A DNA stretch of 64,000 nt from Hydractinia symbiolongicarpus (lineage: Eukaryota > Cnidaria > Hydrozoa > Anthoathecata > Hydractiniidae): positions 13,100,001-13,164,000 of the forward strand of contig NC_079880.1 in NCBI RefSeq assembly GCF_029227915.1, given 5' to 3'. The position numbers and the translations under genes were made by a program. Every line of letters starts with the position of its first letter. Position 1 is the first letter of the stretch. The notes under the pieces are model-generated. The model saw only the letters and a program-made list of their open reading frames with translations, ran no database searches and was not told the DNA's origin. Positions 1 to 12,434 of this stretch are shown here, one piece after another.

Positions 1-8
1 CATTTTAC

Positions 9-72
9 CTTCAAAGATAGGTGCTCCAAGACTAACAACAAATAAGGTTGCTAAAAGCACAGAGAATTTCAT
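9..72 (-). CDS. Secreted acidic protein, third paralogue, exon 1 only (partial)
   Basis: This is the first coding exon of a gene that runs off the left edge on the minus strand. It starts at the ATG at 72-70 and gives 21 codons plus one base before a GT donor at 8-7. The peptide begins MKFSVLLATLFVVSLGAP, a signal peptide with a likely cut after the small residues SLGA. It differs from exon 1 of the genes starting at 4939 and 13173 at only a few residues, and the intron phase is the same. The remaining exons lie outside the window. By comparison with the complete paralogues the mature product should be a short secreted protein rich in Asp, Glu and Ser, but that part is inferred. Confidence 0.8.
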
Positions 73-161
73 AACGGCGAAGTCTTTCTTTTGCTTGTGT
101 GCAAAGATTATCAAAAAGTCCAACTTTGAGCTTGTAATTGAACATTTTTGATTTAGACCGG

Positions 162-169
162 TTTTTATA
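162..169 (-). promoter_or_regulatory. TATA box of the partial acidic-protein gene
   Basis: TATAAAAA on the minus strand, 90 bases upstream of the ATG at 72. The two paralogues have TATAAATA at the matching distance, and the motif CGAAGCTATAAA is shared by all three. Confidence 0.6.
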
Positions 170-549
170 GCTTCGAAATGTAATTATCAATTCTTATTAT
201 GTAGCAACCACTCGAGTGAGATCACTTTTCCCAAGGGAAATTTATTGTTGTTATGAATGTCATTAAAATGTTTAAATACACCCATGATAATTCAAACTAA
301 AGGGTAGATGTAGGACAGGTTTCAAAAGAATGAACCTTGTTTTTTGTGGTGGCTAAACAAAAAGATCTTGATTTGATTCTGCAGTCCGCAAGAATTCCTC
401 TTGTTTTATTAATATTTTTGGTATTGATCTAACTTCTCAAAATACGAAAGGGGTTTCTTTTCTTAACGGTATACCCTACATAAATAATAATAAACGTCAT
501 TAAATATGTAAGAAAATGAAGAAAACTTAGAATGGGTAGAAATAACGGA

Positions 550-1020
550 AACTAGTTGTATACCGTTAGCGAACACTTACTCATTCAAAAAATCAACAAC
601 AATTTGCCTGCCACTACTGCCAGCTACCATCATTGTGTTACAGATAGATAGAGATAATACAGAATAGTCGGTAGCGCGTGGAATAATCCAAGGACTTGCC
701 TGTTCTTTGTATATCTCATGTCGTGTTTCCGTAGCAGGACGTTTTTTGCATAGAAAAAGAATACGGGTATTATTAAGATATTTTCCATAAATCCACAGTG
801 TTCTCCATCCTTCATATATCGCGCCTAATGTGTGCAATATACAGCTGCATTTCCCGTCCTTTTACTAACGGATTAAGCACGGATGTTTCTCTTGTAAATA
901 CTAGGTTAGCCGACGCCGCACGTCTGGTGGAGCGCATCGTAAAGTTAGGTACGCCGTTTCCCACTCTAGGTGGAAAGCGTATTGCATTTTTACTTTATGT
1001 AGCACATCTGTTGAGTTAGC
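550..1020. repeat. Duplicated upstream block, copy 1
   Basis: This stretch resembles 5690-6270 and 13830-14110, which lie at corresponding places upstream of the two complete acidic-protein genes. Shared phrases include the shift from a GTAGC-ACGTGG motif to a rule of ATCCAAGGA. It shows that the gene duplication took along more than a kilobase of upstream DNA. Short open frames here show no conserved domain and are not called as genes. The rest of 170-3040 shows nothing recognisable apart from AT-rich DNA. Confidence 0.5.
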
Positions 1021-3040
1021 TAAAACTGTGTATCCCGCAATAGCAAGTTATAGCCTCATATAGGGCGGTCGTAGCAATAAAAGAGCGTGAAAGTTCCTTT
1101 CGTGAAAAATTGAATTGCAATTTCTGTTAAATATAAACACAAGCTAATGTTGCCGTGTCACAGAATTAAGTTAAAAGCTTTGGCTTCATGTTCCTTTGTC
1201 TGCACTTCAAGTCCGCACAAAGTCAGGGTTCATTATTGCTGTATTACGCGCGAGTGATTACAATAATTTTGTGAACTATATCGCGTATGTTATTTGGAGC
1301 TTCAAGATTTCTGGCGTGATAAAAACTTCCTGCCTCGTTAGCACACTATCAAACGTCACGTAGTGAGGTCGCTTTAGGCATGCAGTTATACTGACTGAAG
1401 AGCAGATAAATCCACACGGATACGAGAATTGGCTTTTCCAATGCAAACATCCGCTTATTCTCTTGTTGTAATTACAGACCCTTCAAAATACTCGCAATTA
1501 CCTATTAGCAGTAAAGTATTACATCAGTATTGTACAGTACGGGGTGTTTTTTTGTTTCATTTATTTCATTTTTATTTCATCACGTGGGTAACGTAATTAG
1601 AATCTGCATTTGGTGTAACTAGGTAATCCATAACTGTCATTTACATATGGCAAAAGTTAAAGTGTTAATGACCCTTTTAAATAAAATATGTTTGACGTCG
1701 TCAATGCAATATTTATTTATGGGGGTAACACACCCATCATGCACAATGTAATTAGCAAAGTGGAATGTAATTGAACCTGGCAATTTGCAAAATTTTTTAT
1801 TAAGCAGGGTTCTTATGAGAAAAACTAAGCTGGGAATAGTATGAAAGCAGTGGCTGCCAAAGCTAAGCGTAAGTAAAATTTCACACAATTGAAAGAAGAA
1901 GGAAAAATATAATACTTAAAAAAAGTTTCCGACCTGATATATACAAGATTTTTAAAATAACTTAGCCCAATAACTGCTTTGTTAAAGTGATGGAAGACAA
2001 ATCAATATTTATCAGGAAATTTTAGAGACACTCAAGAGCTTTAGGTTTTTTCAATAAGCAATGACACAGAGGTAGATAAGTTGCTATTCTTATTGTTAAG
2101 TACACAAAAGTGAAAACGCTGTTATTCATATTATTGTTATTATCCAGAAGGTTGTCTTCGGTTATTAGTAGACATTTATCAGCATTGTATTTTTGTATTT
2201 AAATAACTGCCAGGATATTTTACGAGAATCATAACGCATATATTCAGTTAGATGGGGCTTTCTATCAAAAAAGTGTTTATTACAACTCTTTACTGGGCTG
2301 AAACAACTTTTCTTTGGAACCAGGTGTAAGTCGATTAAGCAGTTGTATCCACATTTTCCTCTTTTAATTTTTTTTATTACTGGAAATGGATAAAGTCTAA
2401 ATGTTGGATTACAGGAACATTCATTTCTTTTTACATTGTGATCCTTACAAACAGATACCCCCTCTACCTTTTTAATTTATAAGCGCCATTTGCACAGTTA
2501 AACACAGCACAATGATAAGCCATAGTATATCAAAGGCAATTATAGGACAAAAATTGTAGCACTGAAACCGTTTTCCTTGAAAATTTCGTGCGCATGATAG
2601 CACCGATTTAAACCTTCTAAAACCTTGACTTTTGAAAATGGCGTATTTGGCGCAGTTTCATATCGAAATATTTTTGTAAACTTAAAATGCAGAATTTTTT
2701 AAAAAAGGCGCCTTACAACATCTTAAAACCAGTTCATTGTCCTGATGTTGTTGTTGCTAACTCAAATTTATTGTCATTTTTTCTATGCCATAAGTGGAAG
2801 AGGCTATCTTCTCTAAGAACTATTGATTGAGTATTCGGCTACGAACGTCGTTAAAACTAAAAATCATTTAGCTAGTAATTTTTTGATATTTCATTATTCA
2901 CGGCTATTCACCAATATAATTCAATTATTTCGAACTTATCTTTAACCGAGGTTAATAATTTCATAGTGTATAATATGCAATACTTGCTACTTCATGTCGT
3001 CATCTTGGCATACAACCCCAACGTCAAAAATTTGTTTTTA

Positions 3041-3172
3041 ATACAATAATAACTGATTACTCCGGGCTGTACCGCGAAATATCGCCCGAGGTTTAAGTCC
3101 CGACCGAGCTTGCGAGGTCGGTGCAATGATTTTATTTTTTGTACAGCAGGGGGTAATCGTTTATTATTGTAT
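3041..3172. repeat. Foldback MITE
   Basis: A 132-bp palindromic element. The left arm 3041-3072 and right arm 3141-3172 are inverted copies beginning ATACAATAATAA, with a few mismatches. Between them is a second hairpin, CCGACC with GGTCGG around a GAGCTTGCGA loop. No coding capacity. The two-level palindrome fits a small non-autonomous DNA transposon. Confidence 0.7.
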
Positions 3173-3813
3173 TTATTAACCGTCGAAGTTGGATAAAATT
3201 AAAAAAAGCAATTTTAGTTTAGTGTTCTTATATAATTCACTAGTACTACTTTTGTTAACACTCGAGGTCAACATTCAAAACATTCCTGTCTAAAAGCAAA
3301 AATTCTATTTAGAATTCGAAAGTCCCTAAAGAATAAAACTTTGTAAACAAAACATTACGATGTTCGACACGTACAGAATAATGTGTAAAGTTGAATGCGC
3401 AGCTAAAATATAGTTACAAATATTGAAAGTAGTTTTTATAACTAGCTAGGTAGCCAAGAAAAACGTGGGCTTTAACGAGCTTTGTATTAACTCGGTAACC
3501 ACAAAGCTAAAGGAACAAATCTGAAAATGAGAGGAGACGTGTTTTGATTTCGTCGCCCTGTATTTAGTATTTTTGATAAGACTGGATATCAGCATCGCTT
3601 TTTATGGACAATGTAGATAGTTAACTAGCGTTGAAGAAGCATCCACACGGAAAGTTGCTGAATCTGGTTATTTCAACTGTTAAACTTGACATTGTTGTTG
3701 TGTTTATCCTATGAAAATGTTTTTACCGATAAATGCATTGTAGGAGTTAGATATATAATCATTTCCAATGCTAACTTGTTTTTCGTGCTTGTTTACATTT
3801 TAAGCTACCATTG

Positions 3814-3860
3814 CTCTAGACGACGGGCAATACCGCAAAATATCATCCCGTCGTCAAGAG
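3814..3860. repeat. Short foldback related to the MITE at 3041
   Basis: GACGACGGG at 3819-3827 pairs with CCCGTCGTC at 3847-3855, with CTCT and AGAG just outside. The interior TACCGCAAAATATC is close to TACCGCGAAATATC inside the first MITE, which suggests the same family or a remnant of it. Confidence 0.45.
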
Positions 3861-4283
3861 CGCTAAGCAATCAGAATGCCTAAAAACCCGTATTGCCCGC
3901 TTAAAAATCCAGACGGTTAACATCTCCTACAGCGTCGTCTCAAATGCTGTAATTGTGACGTATGATCAATGTTGCACATGTTTTGTAAATATGAAAAAAG
4001 ATTCGAGAAAGAAAAAGTCCATTTCAGAAACTAGAACTTTCCCATTTTTAGCACAGTCGTGTGACATATTATTTTTTAGAAACACATGTTAGCAAATACG
4101 ATGAGGCAACATTATGATAAAGAAATGTAACTGCTCTCAGTGGATAGGAAATAAGACGCTTCTTCAACACACGATACTAAATTATCAGTTTTCTCTAGAA
4201 AAAACTCTAATTGAAAAAATTATTATTTACATTTATCTAGAAGACGTTTCATCCAATTTATCATTTCAGCCCCATTGCACATT

Positions 4284-4939
4284 CTATCTTTCTACACGCC
4301 TTCTTATTGTATCTTCCTGCACGTCCTCTGCACCGTCAAACTCATCTTCTGACGCCCCTTCTTCATCGTTGGAGTCATTTTCTGACGCGTCATCTACGTC
4401 GTCCGACATATTTTCTGAATCATTTTCTAAATCGTCGGCGTTTTCTTCTAACACGTCGTCTATGTCGTCCAACATATCTTCTGACGCGTCTTGCACATTA
4501 AGGTCGTATTCAACATTATCACTTGTATTTTCTGCATCATTGACGGATGATGCATCTTCTTGCGAGTTGTCTTTTTCAGAGTCTTCGGAAAAACTAAATG
4601 AGTCACCCCACCCATTGTTTAACTGTGCTGCTAAATCAATTGATTTATGTGTATCCGATTCAACAGCTGTGTTGTCACCATCTTAATGTTAAAACGAAGA
4701 AAACATTTTAATTCATACAAAAATACATACTTTAAACAAGAATATATTAGACTTACCAATCGCATCTTCAGCAAGTCTGTCAGTATTATATTCATCTGAA
4801 AAAGATATCGGAAAGGTTCTTAATATAATAATATATCTTTACATTCACACAGTTCTTTTATTATCGTTTATCTACCTTCATAGATCGGCGCTCCGAGACT
4901 GACAACAAATAAGGTTGCTAAAATCACAGCGAATTTCAT
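4284..4939 (-). CDS. Secreted acidic Asp/Glu/Ser-rich repeat protein
   Basis: Three exons on the minus strand: 4939-4876, 4795-4757 and 4681-4284. All junctions are GT-AG and the joined frame is 501 bases (166 aa), with the stop TAG at 4284. Residues 1-17 form a signal peptide (MKFAVILATLFVVSLGA). Residues about 22-35 are a short linker, and the last exon encodes a strongly acidic tail built on imperfect 11-13 residue units of the type DASEDMLDDVDDVLEEN. There are no cysteines or transmembrane segments after the signal. A secreted calcium-binding or matrix role would suit the composition, but no family is recognised and function is unknown. The opposite strand has a long Ser-rich open frame that is only a shadow of the GAY/TCN codon pattern. 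A paralogue lies at 12435-13173. Confidence 0.85.
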
Positions 4940-5026
4940 AATACCCAAATCTTTTTTCTCCTTGCGTGCTCTATAGAAACGTCCAACCTTTTAATCTTTT
5001 AATAAATCATTTCTGATTTAAACCGG

Positions 5027-5034
5027 TATTTATA
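5027..5034 (-). promoter_or_regulatory. TATA box of the acidic-protein gene at 4284-4939
   Basis: TATAAATA on the minus strand, 88 bases upstream of the ATG at 4939. It is embedded in the conserved CGAAGCTATAAATACC context seen before all three paralogues. Confidence 0.65.
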
Positions 5035-6660
5035 GCTTCGAAATCAATTCTTATTATGTGGTAATCGCTCGAGTGAAACAATATCTGCTCTTCCCAAGGG
5101 AAAGTTCTTGTTTCTTTAATTGCCATGCTATTTTAGATGGCCTTTCTCCGATTTCATTGTTCATTAAATATAATATTATTCTAACAATAACCGATAGAAT
5201 GTTTCGTATGATCAATTATTATGTCAGGATACACCCATGATAATTCAAACTGTTGCAAAGGGTAGAGACAGGGAAGTTTTTAAAACAATAAAACATGTTT
5301 TGTGCGTTTGTACAAGGAATGATTCTTGACATGATTCTGCGGCCCACATGAATTTCTTTGGTTTTTGATAATTCTTTTGTTTTGGTTTAACTTATAAAAT
5401 ACAAATGTTCTCCTTTTATCAGGATAGCCTTTCAATAACCTTTTACTTTTTAACCACAGAAATGACAAAGATAACGAATTACAAGAATTCTACGCACATA
5501 CATTCATTTTCACATTGCAGTACACTGAGAAAAATTTTCATGCCACCATTTATCTTTTAAGAGGTCTTGAATATGCCGAAAAATTAAAAAGTATAGAATT
5601 GTTAAAAATAACTGATATCAGTTGTATGCTAGATGAAATATGTTGACAATTGTTATCGGGAAGAAACTGCAGGAATTCGCCTATCCTAACTGGCAGTTAC
5701 CATTTTAGGCTAACAAACAGACAGAAAGCGAGCATTATGAATTACAATAGTCGTTCACCAACGGAAATATCTACGGGGTCGAAAGTCCTTTATATATCGC
5801 ATTTTGTGTTTCCGTAGCACGACTTTCTAACTCAGCGGAAAGTGCGCATACAGGCGATGGCTATTATTACTATCACTCACGCTAGTCGATAGCACCTCGA
5901 TCAATCCAAGGATTCGTTTTTTCTTTTTGATATCTCATTAAGTGTTTTCACAGCAAGTATTTTTTCTTACCACCAGAGAAAGAGAATACGGGTATTATAT
6001 AGAAAGTCTGCATCCCAAGATAAATCCACAGATTTTACCATCCTTTAAGTAAGCAATACGGTATAATTCCTAGGAAACAGCTACCGCTATTATTGTGTAA
6101 CTTTCTGGTTCGCCCGTTGATATATTCCAGCCCTCAATTATTAACTCTTTTTCGCATAGACGGATATATTGATACTAGCTAGGTAACCCGACGATCAAGG
6201 TCAGCCGTTCCCCGGGTCCAGGTGGAGCATCTAATGCATCTATACTTTACGTCGCACATTTGTTGACTTAGTAGTTCAAACAAGGGCACATTTAAAGCCC
6301 AATATTTACTATTTTGTAGTAAACGACTCTCTAAACGACTTTCTCCAACTTTCTGAATTTGTTAAAAACCTTTTATTTTTTTCTCACCGAAAGCGTTCAT
6401 ATATTTTTCGAATCTTATGCCTTGTCGTATTTGCTTACATGTTTTTCTAAATACGCAATATAAGTAAGATTCTTGCGTCTTTGTCAAAATACGTTTAAGG
6501 TAGTAATCATAAAATAAGATACAAACAGGCCTTTTTTTTCTCGAATCCTTTTTTATCTTTACAAAACGTGCAACGTTGATCATACGTCACAACTACAACT
6601 TTTCAGACGAAGCTTAAACAAGAAAAGAGAAATATTTGTTTGACGTTGGGTCATCCACTT
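5035..6660. repeat. Duplicated upstream block, copy 2
   Basis: Non-coding DNA upstream of the acidic-protein gene. It matches 13269-14520 for most of its length, for instance TTATGCCTTGTCGTATTTGC near 6415 and near 14193. The two blocks have diverged by small indels. No gene is visible. Beyond it, 6660-9290 is AT-rich with no recognisable feature except a GC-rich palindrome near 8300. Confidence 0.65.
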
Positions 6661-9297
6661 CATAATCAAGTGTCAAAAATTGGACACTATACACTGCAAG
6701 ATTATTTAGTTCGGTGAATATAGGATTAAGTTATTTAGAAATCTTTTCCAATCATTATTATTATTATTTAAACCTTTTCTTTCTTGTAAGAAAATAATTG
6801 ATCCATATTGGTGAGGAGCCATAAATTATAAAAATTCGTAGCTGAATGCTTAACCAAAGTGTTCCTAGAGTAGATAACCACTTCAACTTATTGCTTAGAA
6901 AAAGCGTCAAAGAAGTTGAGTTACCAACAAAAATATAAGCACCTCTATATTTTCATTAACCAAATGATTTATAATCTTTTGAAAAATTTCTTTAATTCTG
7001 TTTAACTGAAGCCCTCCGATGCAGATTAGTTGATAAATAACGTAATTATGAGTATGCGACATGAAACAACGTTTATTTGCTTGCGCCAAGTTGTAACACT
7101 TTGTATTCATTTTATCTGTAAATATTTTAACTCTGCATATTTTGTAGCTAACAGAAATTTACATGTCGATTTGGATTATACACTCTATCTTTGGGTGTGT
7201 AACAGATCTTCTCCTATTTCACGTTTTTTAAGTTAAATACAAAATTTGGCTGTCGTGTGCAGTAGTATGTATGATTTTAATTTAGTTTGGTATAACTTTT
7301 ATCCTAGCTATTATCATTGTTTCTTTTTGTGTTATTATCGAAAATTTGATTTTTAATCAGCTGCACATGGGTTTGTGGCTGCTGGTATTGGCTGCAATAA
7401 AATTTTTAAAAAATATTTCCTATGCTCAATACAGTTACGTAGCCACAGGTTTTACTATAGTACAAACTTTGGAGAAAGTCTAATGTTTATTGATTCAAGG
7501 AGACAATAATTAACCTGAAATATTTAGCTAGGGTTTTGTTACCCACAATTCAACTGGTAACGACAGGCTTTAAGATGTGATTTTATTTAAACTGACAATA
7601 AATTTTTAAAAATTTTACGACAACTTTCATGTTTTAAATGCACGGGGTAACGACAGTATATGTTGTTATTCAAACCAAAGTTGCGATGAAGCTTTTTTGG
7701 AAAAAGGTGCTGTAACTCTATACTCTCAATAAGCAGGCTTTGATTCACGGCAACCTGCCGCCAGCCGCTTTACCATGCGGTCAAATCACACGGTTGAGTC
7801 AAAATCAATTTTTCACTATTATGCTTGACATATACTTATGCACAAATGACTGTTCTTGTCTATCCTTAAGATTGCCCAACATCGCCTGATCGTTGTCTAA
7901 ATAAACAAACACTAAAAATAGTCCTATTTTTAGCTATTGCGATACAACAATCCACGTGCTAACTTTGGTATATATTTTTACAAACATATTTGCGTATATC
8001 TAAGTGTTTTTAAACTCCAAGTTTAACGAAAAGTAAATTAATTGAAGAAAAACACATTAAACATTTTGCATCAATTACTTAATCATTATTTAAAATGGCA
8101 CCGCAAACTGCAGTAAAATGCTGACTAACATATTAATACAAGTCCACATGGTTATATAACACAAATTTCAGATAATTCATTAGGTTAATGACACTGTTAT
8201 GACAGTAAACTACAATCGCGGACAAAAATATTGAGACTAAGGCAGTTTTTTACTCGCTATCCAAATATGGCCAAATCAGTCAAATAATCAAAACTCTGCA
8301 GCCGGCAGGCTGCAAAGTCGCCACTTTTGCACACAAGTAAGTTGCTAGTCACATTCTTTAGCACGCCCTCACACCGAAAAAATCACGTCGGGGACCACGA
8401 CGGCCCCAAAATTCGTGATTAATAGCCTTGCTGACGGCAGCAACAATTAGCACATTTTAAGAATTTTGTATTTACCAAAGTCCTAAGTCCACTATGAACA
8501 TTGACAAATGAATTTGACAAGTTCAAGATGTGTGAATCTAATATAGAATGAGCCTACGCAATTACTTGTGGTGGCAAACTTCGAAATTCGTTGTCTTGTC
8601 CCAACATATTGTGACCACGATTGTAGCTACAACCCAAACTTTTTTTAGTTGGCAGTTGCTGTAGTTATAACATAGCAACTTCAATATTAAAACATTTGCC
8701 AGCCGATAAGTGACGTTTTATTTTCAATCGATGATTTGATACCTTTTGTCATTTATAACTTGAAATATTGGTAAAGGTAAATATTCTTTAGTCTTAAGTC
8801 TTTTCGTCTTAGTCTTCGCTATCTCTGAAAAAATTTATCACTTATCACCAGCTGTTTTATTTAGGCCTATTATTCTGTAGCGCAAATAGGAGCTTTAGAT
8901 AAACTTCATACAGATAAAATTCTTTTTGCGAGATTCTCATTAACTGGAGGGAGCTAAGCAAGCCATCATGAACCTGTGACAGGAGAAAGAAGACTTTTTT
9001 TTATTGAGATATAACACTACTAATGTAGCTATTTACAACCCACTTAAAATACCTAAAACACATTCTTATTTGAGGAAGTATAAAGCATAGTGTTTCATCT
9101 TTTATAAATTTCACACATTTGCCTTAATCACTGTCATTCCGTTTTAACTACACTTGAATGACCAACGCAAGAAAATATTATATGGTTACAATCTGTAAGA
9201 AAGAAAAACGTACATCAATAACTAAATAGACAAGCAGAGAAGTTGGAGTAGTTGGAACAACGATATTTTTCATCATATTTGATTTTATCAGAAAACA

Positions 9298-9381
9298 ATG
9301 AGGAAAACAATTTTCTTGGTTGCGATTTTCTGTTTATTACTGATATCGCAGTTGCAGTTTCAGCATGCCGAGTCGCATTGA
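9298..9381 (+). other. Signal-peptide-like small ORF followed by an out-of-frame cationic Cys-rich stretch
   Basis: ATG at 9298 opens a 27-residue frame, MRKTIFLVAIFCLLLISQLQ and seven more residues, ending in TGA at 9381. It has the charged start and hydrophobic core of a secretion signal. In another frame, about 9365-9545 continues open with an Arg/Lys-rich peptide holding several cysteines (for example ICKKFCWERCIRVCKW). Signal plus cationic Cys-rich tail is the architecture of small antimicrobial peptides, but the two parts are out of frame. It may be a frameshifted pseudogene or an unseen splice. No family is recognised. Confidence 0.3.
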
Positions 9382-10043
9382 AACACCGGAGACACTTTCG
9401 AATAAGAAAATCAAAAGTACGTCTTAGACTTCGAATTCCTCCAAAAAATTTTTTATATCGATGGCGATACATCTGTAAAAAATTCTGTTGGGAAAGGTGT
9501 ATTCGAGTTTGTAAGTGGGAAAGACGATATGCGTGCAGCGAATAAAACTGTGGACATTGAAAATTACGTACATTTATGTTTACATTGTAAATTTGAATTA
9601 AGGTTAAAATTGTTTTTTTGGAATTTATCCAAATATACATTCACTAATAAGATAACCGTTTTATTAACAATATTAAATGATGATGTGTTTCACACAATCC
9701 GCAGGAATGTGTGTTTTGCTTAGCCTTTCTTCGTCTGGGAATAAAAATAAACAAGTTGGTGAATATTTTACGCGGAGCCAAATCATGTGAGAGATTACAT
9801 AAGACACTAGCCGAGGCGGTAAAAAAAAATTTTATAAAGCGGGTTGACAATGATTTTAAAAGAATGTATTAAGATCTAGTGCTCATAATGTTGTATTTAT
9901 TAAAGTGCAGTTACGTGTAGCTTAAGATAAACATATTTGATATTCCTGTACAAGTTACCGACTCACACCTTAGGCGGCTGGTGTGTGGAAACAAAACTTC
10001 GAGAACGACAAGTTGCTTGTTTATTGGCAAGTTCGATTTCCTT

Positions 10044-11016
10044 GCTTTTCTCAAAAGTTTTTCTCGCTAATCATGTGCGGTTTAACAGATTCGTCTAACC
10101 ATGGATTTGGTTTTCCTTTCACTTTTCTCGTTACAAATGGTGCATGACGGTCGAAAACATTGTTGAGAATATTTGTAAACAAAATAACTGCATTATCCAC
10201 ATCCGTTTCATGTAAGACAGAATGCTAATCATTTGATTGAAGTTCTTTGACGAGTTCTTGATGGTCATAACGTGCAAAGTCTCTCATTCGTTTGTAAATC
10301 CGTTTGTATTTTGTGTAATTGATTTTACCAACGCAGATGACCATGTCGTGATCGCTGATAGACAATGGAATAACTTCGGTTTTAACAATGTTCTCTTTAT
10401 TATTTGAAAAGATGTCGATCAATGTAGAAGAATTAATTGTGACACGGGTAGGAGATTTGATCTACTGTACAATGCCATTAAATGTCAACGTTTGGTTATA
10501 TTCTCATTATCTTGTCTTATGAGGTAATAGCTTTTCTCAAAAGTTTTTCTCGCTAATCATGTGCGGTTTAACAGATTCGTCTAACCATGGATTTGGTTTT
10601 CCTTTCACTTTTCTCGTTACAAATGGTGCATGACGGTCGAAAACATTGTTGAGAATATTTGTAAACAAAATAACTGCATTATCCACATCCGTTTCATGTA
10701 AGACAGAATGCTAATCATTTGATTGAAGTTCTTTGACGAGTTCTTGATGGTCATAACGTGCAAAGTCCCTCATTCGTTTGTAAATCCGTTTGTATTTTGT
10801 GTAATTGATTTTGCCAACGCAGATGACCATGTCGTGATCGCTGATAGACAATAGAATAACTTCGGTTTTAACAATGTTCTCTTTATTATTTGAAAAGATG
10901 TCGATCAATGTAGAAGAATTAATTGTGACACGGGTAGGAGATTTGATCTACTGTACAATGCCATTTAATGTCAACGTTTTGTTATATTCTCATTATCTTG
11001 TCTTATGAGGTAATAG
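10044..11016. repeat. Tandem duplication, 486-bp unit
   Basis: Two head-to-tail copies, 10044-10529 and 10530-11016, nearly identical with only a few substitutions. The unit lies inside a LINE endonuclease fragment and each copy contains the same 65-codon open frame on the minus strand. The low divergence points to a recent duplication. Confidence 0.9.
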
Positions 11017-11261
11017 GTGTTTAAATCCCCAAGGAGTATGACTTCTTTTGATTCCTTTCTTGCTTGTAACAACTGTTCATTCAATACATCACTGAAATCT
11101 TTCGTGAAATAATTTGAACTTTTTGATGGACTGTAATGTGACGTCAAGAGAGCATTTTTTGCGTTTGAGAAAATGAATTCGATCCACAAACTTTCAACAT
11201 TTTCCCGTTCTGATTCGCTTCTCCTTTTCAGTTTTACTTTCTCTTTAATGTACATAGCCAC
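10225..11261 (-). pseudogene. Non-LTR retrotransposon AP-endonuclease fragment
   Basis: Minus-strand remains of an endonuclease/exonuclease/phosphatase domain. The block 11261-10971 reads through WIEFIFSNAKNALL and EVILLGDLN, the usual central GDxN region. The blocks 10908-10711 and 10422-10225 each contain LSISDHDMVICVGKIN, the terminal SDH motif. The SDH part is present twice because of the 486-bp tandem duplication. No reverse transcriptase frame follows. It is a dead LINE fragment of the CR1/L2-like kind; the exact clade is uncertain. Confidence 0.65.
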
Positions 11262-11309
11262 CCCCCACCACGACCTTTAGTTCTTTCACGTCTTACGAAA
11301 GTCTGAAAT

Positions 11310-12430
11310 TTTGTATACTATGTCATTATCCATTTAATAATTAGTTAAAAAGGATAACTTTAAATTAGTTGAGTTATTTTTTTGAGAAAATATTTCCAAT
11401 AGCTAACTAGATAAAATGTTTCTTTGGAAAAGAAGGTTTTTCTTCACAACTTACATTTTGTGTTGAACTTATACCCTATCTATCGGACACATCTCTTTTT
11501 TTGCGTTTTTTTCTACAACGTACGCCTCCATAAAGTCGTGACAGTTGTTGTTGTACAAATGCTGCGCAACAATGTTTATGCCAATATGGACCGTATATGA
11601 CTTAAAATTGTTATAATGTAAATGCTGTTTGCTAATTATTAGTGGTACTTTTATGATATGCGTTGGAGACGGTCACACGTGAATTCTGTGAGTTTGAAAG
11701 TGAAACAATAACTTAAACAACACTAATTTTACCACGTTATTTGCTCTCAAAAAGGAGATATGTAGGCGTTTAAGTTTTTCATTAGACATATTCTTGTTGT
11801 AAAAATTAACTATCCGCAACGTGTCAGTATGGTCTTTACTTATGGGAAAATAAAAGTTTGTCAACTTTTTGGCCAGCACATTCAAACTTTTAGCGCCAAT
11901 ATTCCTTTTGCTTTACTCATGAATTCACAGTCGACAGAAGAAAATTAAAAATTAGTAATTTTTTTGAAAGAGCGTGTTAATTAATTGGAGAGGGTGCAAT
12001 TTTTTTCATTAACTGTTGATGTTGCTTCTACAGACGCAGTCAATGTCTTTCACTTGTTCTGACTCACACTTTGAAGAATACACATTTCTTTTTGTTTTCC
12101 CAATCGTACTGAAAGCAAATCTGCCTAAATAGAAGTTTAATAAAAATGAATTGGTGTTTTCTTTAATATGCTAATATTTTCCAAAATTTGATGTTGTCCT
12201 CCACCAAACAATTAGGTTACTAAGAGTATATAAGAAGCTTAAGAACCTGTTATGCTTTCAACTGCGGCAAAAGGAAGATATAGGCGCTTGTGTTGATTCT
12301 TTTCAAGTATCAGTATTTTTATTTACATTAATTTAGAAAACATTATCTAATTTACCAAGCGACCTATTCATATTGACTTTTTCTTCTTCCCACTATATTT
12401 GCTTTCGTTTAAGACTTCTTTGTTGACCCC
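11310..12430. other. No recognisable feature
   Basis: AT-rich DNA between the LINE fragment and the acidic-protein gene. Short open frames have no domain signature and no splice structure that could be supported. Confidence 0.6.
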
Positions 12431-12434
12431 TTCC

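Noticed and set aside
4114-4686. 190-codon Ser-rich open frame on the plus strand
   Set aside because: It is the antisense of the acidic Asp/Glu/Ser gene; the minus strand has signal peptide, splice sites, TATA box and a paralogue with the same structure.
9215-9640. 141-codon minus-strand frame
   Set aside because: No domain, no splice support, and overlaps the plus-strand signal-peptide ORF; composition looks like chance reading in AT-rich DNA.
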